Under the pieces are notes generated by a model. It was not told where the DNA came from. It was given only the letters and a program-made list of their open reading frames with translations, and searched no databases. Positions 1 through 9,400 of a stretch of 64,000 nucleotides of DNA are shown here, in pieces (positions within the stretch are counted from its first letter, which is position 1; every line of letters starts with the position of its first letter). The stretch lies in NCBI GenBank assembly GCA_900208305.1, contig OAPG01000005.1, forward strand, positions 806,001-870,000, written 5' to 3'. Position numbers and translations under genes: made by a program. Source of the stretch: Melanopsichium pennsylvanicum (Eukaryota > Basidiomycota > Ustilaginomycetes > Ustilaginales).

Positions 1-702
1 CCTGCTGAATTGGTTGCCAAGCGTATTCCTAAGGATATTGTTGAGGCAACGTACGGTATTCGTATCGATACGCTGACTGAGGAGGAAGGGGGTGATGGTG
101 TACCTACGGGGTTGGAAATGTTGACGGCTTATGCGGTGGCACGTGGATTCACTCGTCAGGGACAGGGCAATCCGGATGAGTCGCGTGCGGTGAGGTATGT
201 TCTCAAGGATTATGTGAATGCAAAGCTTTTGTATGGACACGCTCCTCCAGGCGTGGATTCGGATGTGTACAACGCTGCCCAACGCGATCGTGCGAGGGCA
301 GGTTTAAAGGGTAGGAAGTACGATACCAAAATGGTTTCAGCTTATTTGGGCGAAGATGAAGTACTACAACAAGACGACGAATTTGATCATGATGATCAAG
401 TTGAAACAGAGTTGGTGGAGTTGACAAAGAGTCAAAGCAGTGGAGGAGGAGGAGGAGGAGTTGTAAGGCAGTCAGCGAAGAGTCGAGCGTTGGATTCGGC
501 GTTTTTTGATAGTATGGCGAGTTGGAAACCCACGATTGTTGGAAGGACGGGTTTGGCTCAAGCGGCTATTTCAGGTAGAGTTGCGAATGATGGAAGTAGC
601 ATTTCTAACAAAACACAACCAAACCAGGGAAAAGTGCAGAGTAAAAAGCATAACAAGGCGAATAAGAGGAAGAAGCAGCGTAGTGGCGCTGGTTTTGATT
701 GA
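1..702 (+). CDS. LSG1: Large subunit GTPase LSG1, C-terminal part (5' truncated by window)
   Basis: The frame is open from base 1 and ends at TGA 700-702, so only about the last 233 residues are present. The segment with IPKDIVEATYGI, followed by LTAYAVARGF, NPDESRAVRYVLKDYVNAKLLYG and a lysine-rich tail (KKHNKANKRKKQ), matches the C-terminal domain that follows the circularly permuted GTPase domain of Lsg1. In yeast this cytoplasmic GTPase releases the export adaptor Nmd3 from pre-60S ribosomes. The G motifs lie before the window and cannot be checked. An acidic, glycine-rich linker sits around 370-460. The gene is convergent with mL49, whose stop is 225 bp away. The family call is firm; integrity of the full gene is unknown. 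Confidence 0.9.
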   Translation, partial: PAELVAKRIPKDIVEATYGIRIDTLTEEEGGDGVPTGLEMLTAYAVARGFTRQGQGNPDESRAVRYVLKDYVNAKLLYGHAPPGVDSDVYNAAQRDRARAGLKGRKYDTKMVSAYLGEDEVLQQDDEFDHDDQVETELVELTKSQSSGGGGGGVVRQSAKSRALDSAFFDSMASWKPTIVGRTGLAQAAISGRVANDGSSISNKTQPNQGKVQSKKHNKANKRKKQRSGAGFD

Positions 703-927
703 TATCTTGCGCTTTTGAGACCAGAATAGCCAGTGTAACTCCGATATGGAATGAGCAGTATAAAGATTCATCATCAATAAAGTGTACATGCTTGTTCAGT
801 TTGGTCGGTTCAGTTTGGTCGGGATGGAATTGGTTTGGTTTGACCGGATGACAAAGGCGTTTTTGGAATTGTGTGAAAGAAAGCCAATTTTAAGCTATTT
901 TGAAGATGCAATTCTTTTTTTTAATTT

Positions 928-1572
928 CTAGAAACCTCTACTTTGGAGAAAAGCCTTTACCTCGTCGACCCTATTTCCTCTAATTTTCAACTTGCCACTT
1001 TCACCAACTACGGCTAATTGAACTGGATCCAAATAAGAAGGATTTGCAACTTTTGGAATTAGATTCCTACCAGGTTTAGGACGAAGTGGTCTTTTGTTGC
1101 TTCTCAATGGCGAATCTTGGTTTGACATTTCGGATGAATGGATGGTATAAGTGTCAGATAGGAAGTTGGAAAGATCTGTTTTGAGGTCACGAATAGAACC
1201 TTGAACTTTTCGAATTTCGGTAAAGATTCGAGTGCCACCGTTACGAATGTCGGTATAAACGGGGAGCGAATCGGCAGTTTTACCTACTCGAGGCACAAAG
1301 TATGAATATCGTACCGATGTAGGTGTGGAATCTGTAGTAGTAAGAGGTACTGATTCGAGAGTGGAAGTTGATGATGATGATGATGATGATGAGGAGGAGG
1401 AGGAGGAGGATGGAGAAGTTTCGGAAGTGATAGAGGAGGTAGAGTTGAAGCGATTACAAGTCGCGAGTGTGGTGGGGAGGGTGAGTTTGCTACTCGAAGC
1501 AAAAGGTTGAGTTGATTGGTGAGTCAAGGTACCAAGAGCCTTACGAAAGCTTGCACGTGTCAAACAAGCCAT
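928..1572 (-). CDS. IMG2: Mitochondrial large ribosomal subunit protein mL49 (Img2 family)
   Basis: The product is 214 aa. The first in-frame ATG is at 1572; the frame stays open further upstream without another ATG. The N-terminus (MACLTRASFRKALGTLTHQ) is basic, hydroxylated and lacks acidic residues, as expected of a mitochondrial presequence. A run of about 16 serines then forms a linker. The conserved core follows: a YFVPR segment, SLPVYTDIRNGGTR, the EIRKVQGSIRDLKTDL segment, and a C-terminal RGNRVDEVKAFLQSRGF that fits the family's closing helix. mL49/Img2 is a structural protein of the mitoribosomal large subunit. The gene is divergent from SSS1 and shares a roughly 480-bp promoter region with it. 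Confidence 0.9.
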   Translation of the reverse strand: MACLTRASFRKALGTLTHQSTQPFASSSKLTLPTTLATCNRFNSTSSITSETSPSSSSSSSSSSSSSSTSTLESVPLTTTDSTPTSVRYSYFVPRVGKTADSLPVYTDIRNGGTRIFTEIRKVQGSIRDLKTDLSNFLSDTYTIHSSEMSNQDSPLRSNKRPLRPKPGRNLIPKVANPSYLDPVQLAVVGESGKLKIRGNRVDEVKAFLQSRGF

Positions 1573-2054
1573 GATAGTTACACTCAGTCTGCTTATTGCA
1601 GAAAGTGTCGAAAGAAGATGTTTTGAGGGTAATGAAGATGGTATCAACTAGAGTGATGATGAGAAGAAATATAACGTCGCTTAAAAAAAAAATGTCAAAC
1701 CAAAATGAGCCCATTCACAATAATAATCACGAATTGATCGGCTCCGTTTCTCAAATGTGAATTTCCTCATCATTTGTTAAGCGCTACACGATCTCACAAT
1801 TGAACACCTCTGAAAAATTCATCAATTCAAATATGCCGAGAAAGCTGCCAAACTCGACGTATTTCAAGTATTTGGCCGACGTGGCATATTTGGCAGCCTA
1901 ACTTAAGTTCAAAGTGCACAATCCACCACAAACGCACAGCGCACCCTTTGAATCTAACTCTCCACACTACCCTTCTCAACTTACAATCATCAACACCGCA
2001 CTACATAAGAGTATATTGTATCAATCATTGAATAAAGCAGCAGCAACCCTGAAC
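1573..2054. promoter_or_regulatory. Divergent promoter region between mL49 and SSS1
   Basis: This 482-bp spacer separates two divergent start codons. It contains an A9 run near 1683 and a pair of interleaved inverted repeats: AATATGCC at 1830-1837 with GGCATATT at 1883-1890, and GCTGCCAAA at 1844-1852 with TTTGGCAGC at 1889-1897. No TATA box is convincing. Its role as a shared promoter is inferred from gene orientation. Confidence 0.5.
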
Positions 2055-3007
2055 ATGTCGGATACCATCAAGGAAATCGTCGATATTCCACAAAACTTTT
2101 TCCGTGAAGGAACTCACTTTGTCAACCGTTGCACAAAGCCCAATCGCAAAGGTACGCACAATACGCTCGCACACACAAAATTGCAGAGTCATGCGCTTGC
2201 TTGGCTTGAAAAACGTACCCTTTTCTGCTACCCTGCTAGCACTTGGGCGATTGATGCTCCATTTGCAATATTAGTATTCTTGCACCTCGAACGCTGAATT
2301 CGTATGACCTATTTCGACTCAAGTTTGACGAGTAGAGACACACTAACCAAATTCGACCACCAACTCATCCACCCTCAAGCAAAGCCATACAAACCGCAAG
2401 CCAGTGTCGGATCGTTCCCAACGCCGAGCAGGCAGCAGCATACAAACCACCACACTCACACACCAATTTCTCCTTCTTTTCTTGTGTTCACCCCAATATT
2501 TGCGCTCCATGTCACAACAACATCAACGACCATGCTTATCAAAACAGAGTACATTCAGATCTGCAGAGCAGTCGGTCTCGGATTCGTTGTCATGGGTTTC
2601 ATCGGTTACTTTGTCAAACTCGTAAGTAAACGATCTCTTCCCCCCCCCATCCTCGTATTCATCTAAAACCTTTCACCTGCTGTCCGCCTCGCCTTCAAAT
2701 GCTTACCAATCGTGTTTTGCTTTTTCCTCTCTTCCTTTCTTTGTTTCACCATTTCCCCTTGCATTTTGAAATACCACAATGGACATGGGATGAACATACA
2801 TGCACAGATTCACATTCCAATCCACTCGATTGTAAGTCAGAAACTCTTTTTCTTTTTTTTTTTTTTTGAGTATATGCAGATTGTTCACCATCTACCTCTC
2901 GCCTCATTTCTTTCTCTATATTATCCAACCCTCTCATCGTCATTATTTACGAATTATTCATTTGGGGCTTGTTTGTTTGTTTGTTTGTTTTGCTGTAGCT
3001 CGTGTAA
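2055..3007 (+). CDS. SSS1: Protein transport protein Sec61 gamma subunit (SSS1), four exons
   Basis: Sec61 gamma is the small tail-anchored subunit of the ER protein-conducting channel. The spliced product is 67 aa, the usual length. Exon 1 is 2055-2151, beginning MSDTIKEIVDIPQNFF and running to FVNRCTKPNRK. Exon 2 is 2548-2621 (EYIQICRAVGLGFVVMGF to KL). Exon 3 is 2808-2831, only 24 nt (IHIPIHSI). Exon 4 is 2999-3007 (Leu-Val-stop). The introns are GT-AG with donors GTACGC, GTAAGT and GTAAGT and acceptors CAG, CAG and TAG. Joined, the end reads KLIHIPIHSILV, close to the KLIHIPI ending of known family members. The single membrane segment is at about residues 37-57. The exon 3/4 assignment rests on protein similarity plus splice signals, not on transcript data. 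Confidence 0.93.
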
Positions 3008-3283
3008 GTACTACTGATCACAAACCCATTTGGGAGTTTATTCTCTCTCTCGTATCTGGAAAACCTCATGCTGACACTTTTTTTTTTTTTTTTTTTGGCT
3101 TTACCTTTGGCCTCTCTCTCTCTCTATATACAACATTTTTTTTTAAAAAAAAACAAAGTGGTGGTGCATAATGTCCAAGTTCTCTCTTCTCCTCCAAAAC
3201 GTGTCATGATAAAGCGGCACGAATAATAATGTATATATATATATATATATATATATGAACTCGTCAAGCATGAAAAAGAAATG

Positions 3284-3316
<33 letters not shown>

Positions 3317-3692
3317 TTTTTTTTGGGGGGTTAGTGTTGGGCGGTTTTTGCGTGTATGTGCACTCTTCCAAAAAAAACAGAGAGAGGAAAAGATGTGGGA
3401 ATGGGGTTCACGAAACACGACGGTACAAGAGGTAAAGTGTTGGAAAAAAAAAAACAAAAAAAACGAATCGTCACACACAGGAAACGTCCTAAGTGTAAAT
3501 GTGGGTTGGTGTGTAAGAGGGTTCATTTGAAGAAGAAAAAAAAAACAAAAATGGGGATCATTTTTTTTAAAAAAGGCTATAATGTAACAAGAGCAAAAAG
3601 ATTCGTTGTATTCATCCACAACTGATAGAACTGTTATACTAGTTGGGAAAGGTAGAAAGCTGCCAAAAACCACAAAGGAATGGGACCTTCTT
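3008..3692. repeat. Convergent 3' region with microsatellites and homopolymers
   Basis: This gene-free 685 bp lies between the stops of SSS1 and RPL35. It is simple-sequence rich: an 18-nt T run near 3079, T/A runs at 3138-3152, (TA)n at 3232-3256, (CT)n at about 3287-3313, and several A8-A10 runs to 3550. Long open frames across it are made of low-complexity codons and match no family. It probably holds the 3' UTRs of both genes. Confidence 0.7.
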
Positions 3693-5423
3693 TTATGCCT
3701 TAAGAACAAACTTTCGGTTGGAAAAGTGAATCTCCTTCTTGTGCTGACGTTCAGTGATACGCGTGCGCTCATGCTATAAGAAAAGGGGAAAGAAAAAATT
3801 GGCAATGAATAGAGAAAATAAGAAGAAAAAAGGGGAAAAAAATAAGTGTCAGTGATGATGTCTCAAATGAATTTATGTTAGTGTGTTGCAAGTGAAGAGC
3901 AGAGTTTGAACTGATGGCATTGGTGGTGTTGAGGGGTGCAAATTCCTTTTGTGCCAACAGGTAGAATGGAAAAAAAAGAACTGCACTAATGTCATCTGTC
4001 ACTGACCAAGTCCTTGCGTTCCCTCAGCTAGCAAAGCAATTGACATTTATGACAGCCTTCGCGAATCCTCGTCACTGCCGCCATATTGGAATTCTTTCTT
4101 TCTAACAATTCCTGCTTCAGTCCCATTGCAGTCCATGTCTCTCTTATCATCATTTTCCTCCTCTTGTATGTCCATCTTACTCCTCCACTTTTCAGATGCT
4201 AAAAGTGTCTCATAATTTTTCCCAACTGCGACTCAAGCCACAGCAAAGTAGAACCTCCCTCTTTCCCTTACATAATTTTCCACCTCTGCCCATCACTACA
4301 TGCCTCTCACCACTGTTTCTGCGGCGTGTATTTACCTACCTGGTTGAGCTTGCGGCGGATAGCGCGCGTCTTCTTAGCACGCAGATCAAGGGGAATGTAC
4401 TTCTTGCCCTTGTAGAACTCGCGCAAGTTTTGGCGCTGCTTCTGGTTCATGACAGTGAGAACGCGTGCAATGTCCTTGCGAAGCGAGTTGATGCGCAGGA
4501 TCTTGCTGTTCGAACCACCGGCAACCTTCTGAACGCGAAGGTTGAGCAACTCGGTCTTGAGCTCCTCGAGCTGCTTGGTCAAGTCAGCCTTGGACTTCGA
4601 CTGGATTTCGAATGTCTTAACCTGAACCTGCGCGTTGGGTTGTGTTGATTCAAATGGGGTTGAGTGTGAGTGTGGTTGAACGGAAATTGCGAAAGTCGCC
4701 AAATCACTGCAATGCTGATGATGATGCTGATGCTAGACCGAGGCTGAGTCTGAGTCTGATGCTGCTGATATGGGTTGCAAGTCCCCAAAACAGATTTCCA
4801 TGCCGCAAACAGTGTCGGATGATCGATGAAAGAAATGCCGAGAAGAATCGTTTCTGCGGTTCATGTAGTGCGATGAGATGCGTTTGGCAATGTCTGATTG
4901 ATGCAACCGAGGCTCTAACAAACCAAACGTCTCAACAAACCTTCCCGACGCAATTTACCTACGACTGTGAGATGCATGTTGATACGAGTCGAAACCTTCT
5001 AGCAGCTGGCTGACGATGATGAGCGTGATGCGACGTCGCTGATGTTGAACGCAAGCATATGTACTGTATTAAGCAAGTCGAGCATAATCCGCCAAAACTT
5101 GTGCTGAACACCGATGCTGCAACGTTCTGTTAGTTCCGCTGTTGATGCATTATATCGTAAATGATTCGCACCAGCTGCCGGACGTTCTAACCTTCTGCTC
5201 CTTGGAACAGGATCCTCCTAGTGATACGTTACGCTACTGGCACCCTGTCCATCGCAATATGCTGGTAACTTTGAAACAAACATTGAAAATCGATGTCTGG
5301 TTGGCCTCACGTTTCTATGGCGACATGGCCGTGACTTCTCTCGGTGGATCGGATCGAATAGCATCATCATCATGCATTGCTGTCTTTGCTCCGGAAGTTG
5401 TCGTGTGTATAATGCCTTACCAT
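3693..5423 (-). CDS. RPL35: 60S ribosomal protein uL29 (RPL35), spliced
   Basis: This is a cytosolic large-subunit protein located near the exit tunnel. The central exon 4340-4627 encodes 96 residues, [16 protein letters not shown] through [20 protein letters not shown] to RRKLNQ, typical of uL29. It ends at donor GTAGGT. The last exon, 3693-3773, follows acceptor TAG and encodes [20 protein letters not shown] then KFVLKA and TAA, which is the family C-terminus; the intron between is 566 nt. The first exon is less certain. The best candidate is a lone ATG at 5421-5423 directly followed by GTAAGG, which keeps phase 0 and gives 123 aa, the human length. An alternative 15-nt first exon near 4975 followed by GTAGGT cannot be excluded. 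The acceptor could also be 6 nt later, removing Val-Gln. Confidence 0.9.
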
Positions 5424-6322
5424 TTTGACGAAATGTGTGAAAGGGGATCGGGATGGGAGTCTTGAGGATGGTGAAGTGAAGAGTGACTGTGATGGTGACC
5501 AACGACTTTCTCTGGCGTGGAGCCTAACTCAGCTGCTCTGCTGCGAATTTGTGCGAGTATGACAGGCTTCGGTGCCGTCTTCCAGCATATTTTTGGGCTC
5601 GTTGACGGGGCTATATTGAGTCAGAGAATAAAATCGGGCTTGTGGATAAGTCTTACGAGCTCAAAGCCTAAATTCAGAATTTGCAAGATCAGGCTTCTCG
5701 GTGCTGCACGCGAGTTCGGACGCTAGCGAATGCAGGCCTAGTGGCCAACGCCGTTCGAGTCCAAGACTCAGAAGGTCTTGACCTGAGAATTTGGTCATGA
5801 TTCCTGTAAGATTTAAACTCGGCCGAAGTTTTCTAGTCATACACGTGATCTTCTTACTTAGAGAAAAAACATGTTCATCTGTCATGCCAAGAGGTCTAAC
5901 AAACACGGTCAAAAGAATTTTCTCAAGAAGTAAATCGACTCGCTTCTCACTCTGTTTTACCACAGCTCAGGACAGCAATCAGCGGCCAACCTTGCGATAG
6001 TCAGCAGAAAGTGATGGTGCAAGTGTTTGTGTTTCTATACAGCAGGATAGTAGTATGATACAAGACGTTGTACTGAAAACGGAAGGCAATAAGCAATGTG
6101 AAATTTTGAATGCCTGCGATCTTTGCGTAATGAAAGAGAGGCTTCGATGCGAACAGCTGTGAGTCGCGAGAGAGACTGATCCCGTGGAAGCTTCTCGTTC
6201 GCTCTCGGCGATGTCCTCGTCGCGCCCACCAGCTGTTCTCCATCTACGATACTTAAGGGTTCTAGAGCGAAGTGATTGAGGAAATCGTGATACAGGACGG
6301 TGCTGAAAGAATGTGAGTGTGT

Positions 6323-6373
<51 letters not shown>

Positions 6374-6450
6374 CAGAGCTACAAAGAATGTGATAAGAAT
6401 GTGACGTTCAAAAGAGGAGTAGAAAGCTTAACCAAGTATGAAGGGTCTAA
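5424..6450. other. Gene-free spacer between RPL35 and the membrane-anchored protein gene
   Basis: This 1.0-kb stretch holds the presumed RPL35 promoter and the 3' flank of the next minus-strand gene. Short open frames on both strands overlap each other and show no family motifs. The only clear structure is a GA dinucleotide microsatellite at 6326-6371, about 23 units. Confidence 0.6.
6326..6371. repeat. (GA)23 microsatellite
   Basis: An uninterrupted GA dinucleotide run of 46 nt ends about 80 bp downstream (minus strand) of the stop codon of the large serine-rich gene, so it probably lies in or near that gene's 3' UTR. Confidence 0.95.
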
Positions 6451-9400
6451 TCACATGCCACCGACCGAGAGATCGCTGGTCTTGTACCCGAGCCTACTTC
6501 CCGTGGTGGAGCTAGCGAGGCTGTGGTTGCTTGACGAACAGGGCATCTCTGGCATATCGGACATGACGCTGCCACGAGAACCCACGGCGGAACGCATCCC
6601 CATAGCCTTACCCAGACCGACTTGGTTGGTGAAGCTCGATCTCACTGGGCTCGGGAAATTACCCATTCTACTGAATGACCCAAGAGAAGACGATATGGAG
6701 CCCATCGATGTGGTGCTGTCCGAATGTACTAGCGAAGGTTCGACGTGGCCTGCCCTCCCAGTGTCCAGTGCACCTTTCGAGCTGATTGTTGGCAAGACTC
6801 CGCCCTGACGGTACGTAATGTTGCGCGAGCTGCGACCTTCCTCATTGTAACGAGAGGATCGTTCGTTGAGGCCGGCAACGTGCACAGGACCGGGGCTAGG
6901 GATGTTGGCGGAAAGAGCGGGAGAGAATGCGGGTCGTTCAAACCGTTTCATTGGGCTTCCGTCGCCACTGTGCAGACTCGCTGCAAGACTGAGTGGGCGA
7001 AGCTTCAGCGACGAAGGCGAGCTTGCACCATCGCGCTGGTCAACAGCAGGTGACAGGCGGTTGGCCGCGTGGGTGTCGATCGGTGCGAGGCCGCCGCCGT
7101 GCGATGGTCGCATACGTCGAGGAACCGATGCATTGGAAGATGCGGACGAAGCAGAGCTGGTGGATGGAGTAGCTACGTGTCGCGACTGCTTCTGCATCGC
7201 AGTCGCATCCACAGGCGTCAAAGGAGGAGTCAGCGGCCCGATCAGGCGGCTGTCGTGCTGAGGCATGAGAATGAGGTGATTCGGTTTCTTGAGACTGTAC
7301 TCGGCAGCGCTTTTGGGGCTGTCCTCGAGTGTCTCCCTCTCTTCCTCCTCCTCGCTCTCAAACAATCCCAAACCCATGGTCTGAACTCCACCAGACACTT
7401 CCTCTGGAATATTGCGCAGCGAGCTCGACTGCGACATCGAAATCTTGGATTGTCTGTATCGGTTCGCGGCATGGCTGTCGCGTTTCGCATCTTTCGCCTG
7501 CGCTTTGAGCAAGTTCTGCTGGACACTCGCAAGTAGCTTTGCTCTACGGTCAGCAGCGGCATCGAGATCCTCGCCCATCGCCTCAGACATGCATGTGCTG
7601 TTGCTCATCATGCTAATCGTGGATGCCGCGACGCTGATCATGCTATCACGATAGGAAAGGTGCTCGAGCTCGAGCTCTTCATCTGCGACGACGCCGGCTT
7701 GGTTGGTATCGGGTCGGGGAGTTGCTTGGTCGAGTTGAGGCGTATTCTCTTCGCTGAGACTCGGCAGGTCGTAGGTGGGCATGGAAGGTGCTGCTGGAGT
7801 GCTGCAGGCGCTTGGAGACTGGGCCATACTGAATTCGATGCGCTCACCAGATGGGGTGGTAGCGTTCTCTGCGATGAGTGGGGAAAAGAGTGCTTCAGAG
7901 GGGCTAGCTTCTTCGGCAGCGGAGGACTCCCATGGTCCGGTGTGCAACATTGGCGATGGTGAAGCAGGGGAGAGCATAGGACTGGGCGAACCACCCAACC
8001 GGCCACCCGCAGAAGAAGGCTTCTTGAACCGCAAAGGTTTAGTAGGCTCCATCTCCTGACCATTGAACAGGATGGCCGGGCTGAAGCCAAGACCAACATC
8101 CTTGGCCTGCTGACCGATCAGAGGGCTCGTGACAGGTCGTGTAGCAGCCTTGGCAGGCTTGCTGGGCTTGCTGGGCTTTATCTTTGGCGTGGTCTCGGCC
8201 TGAGCTACGTTTGTACTGTCTGCAATTTCACCTTCGGTGAAATTCTCGCCGTCAGGCTTGGGGAACGCATTGATCGTGCTCAGACGAGGAGTGCTGTTCC
8301 TCGACGCGAAGCCGGGAGAGCTAGTCAGTGACTTGCGCGAAAGGCTCAGTCTGGCCTTGAGACTCTCAGCAAAGCCTGGTTTGGGGCTGAGGGAAGGCGA
8401 CATGCCACGCATCTTGGGACTAAGTTGGGCAAAGATTGGGCTATCTGCACCTAGACCAGGAGAAAGATGAGCACCGTCCATAGGAGGGTCAGGGATGAGT
8501 GTGCGGTGGTACGGGCTCTTGAACTTCATAGCAGCTTTGCCGGTGGTCTTCAGAGGAAGGTGATCGCTGGATTTGGACTTGAGGTTGAGCAGGCTGGCTC
8601 GATTGACTTGGACGGACTCGATGTTGATGATCAGTTCTTGTCCATTCGTTGACGTTCCATCCGAAGGTGCCGTGGGCGCGGCTCGGGGGTGCATCAAGTC
8701 AGGCATGGTGAGCTTGGGTCGTTCCAGAGCTCCCAGCGTCGAGGCACGCTTGCGCGTCTGAGAAAGAGCCAACACCCCAATGTCAGCTGAAGAATCCTCA
8801 TCCTTAAATACAGCCGTCGACTTGGCTTGCTTGAGAAGCGAGATTGGCATTGGCGGAAGTGGGGGAATTGAGGCAGCTGGTACAATGTTGGCCTTGCTGA
8901 TGCTAGTGTTCGCTTCAGAGAAGCTGGTCTGAGACGAGCTATACGAGATATCATCGCTAGAGTACGATCGGCCGATGGAGGACTCATCAGTTGAAAAGTT
9001 GGCAGCTTCGAGATCGAGATCCTCGCTGCTGCGCGAGGGTGCCTTGCGGAAGGTGCCAAGGATGTTATTGAAAGTGTTTTGTGACGGGCTTTTGGCCGGG
9101 CCAAGACCTAGGCTCAATGGACGGTATGATGGCGTCTGTTGCTCATCATCGAAGCATAAGCGAGGGGATGGAAGAGCATCGATGGGGCCCATATTGATAC
9201 AGATCGCACCAATGGAGCCGGTTGCGCTGTGAAAAGAATCGGGGACGGAGGTGTTGGTCGACATGGCCGGTTCGCTTCCTGTTGTAGCTCGACTCGCCTT
9301 GCTCTGCAGAGAGCTGTTCGAGGTAGTCTTGTACATGGATGCACTTGTTGGTGCAGGAGGAAGACCTGCTGACGGTGGGGGCGTTGGGAGGTGGGAACGA

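Noticed and set aside
3143..3805. 220-codon minus-strand frame across the SSS1/RPL35 spacer
   Set aside because: It is made largely of low-complexity codons from T/A, TA and CT repeats, has no family motifs and overlaps the true last exon of RPL35 in another frame.
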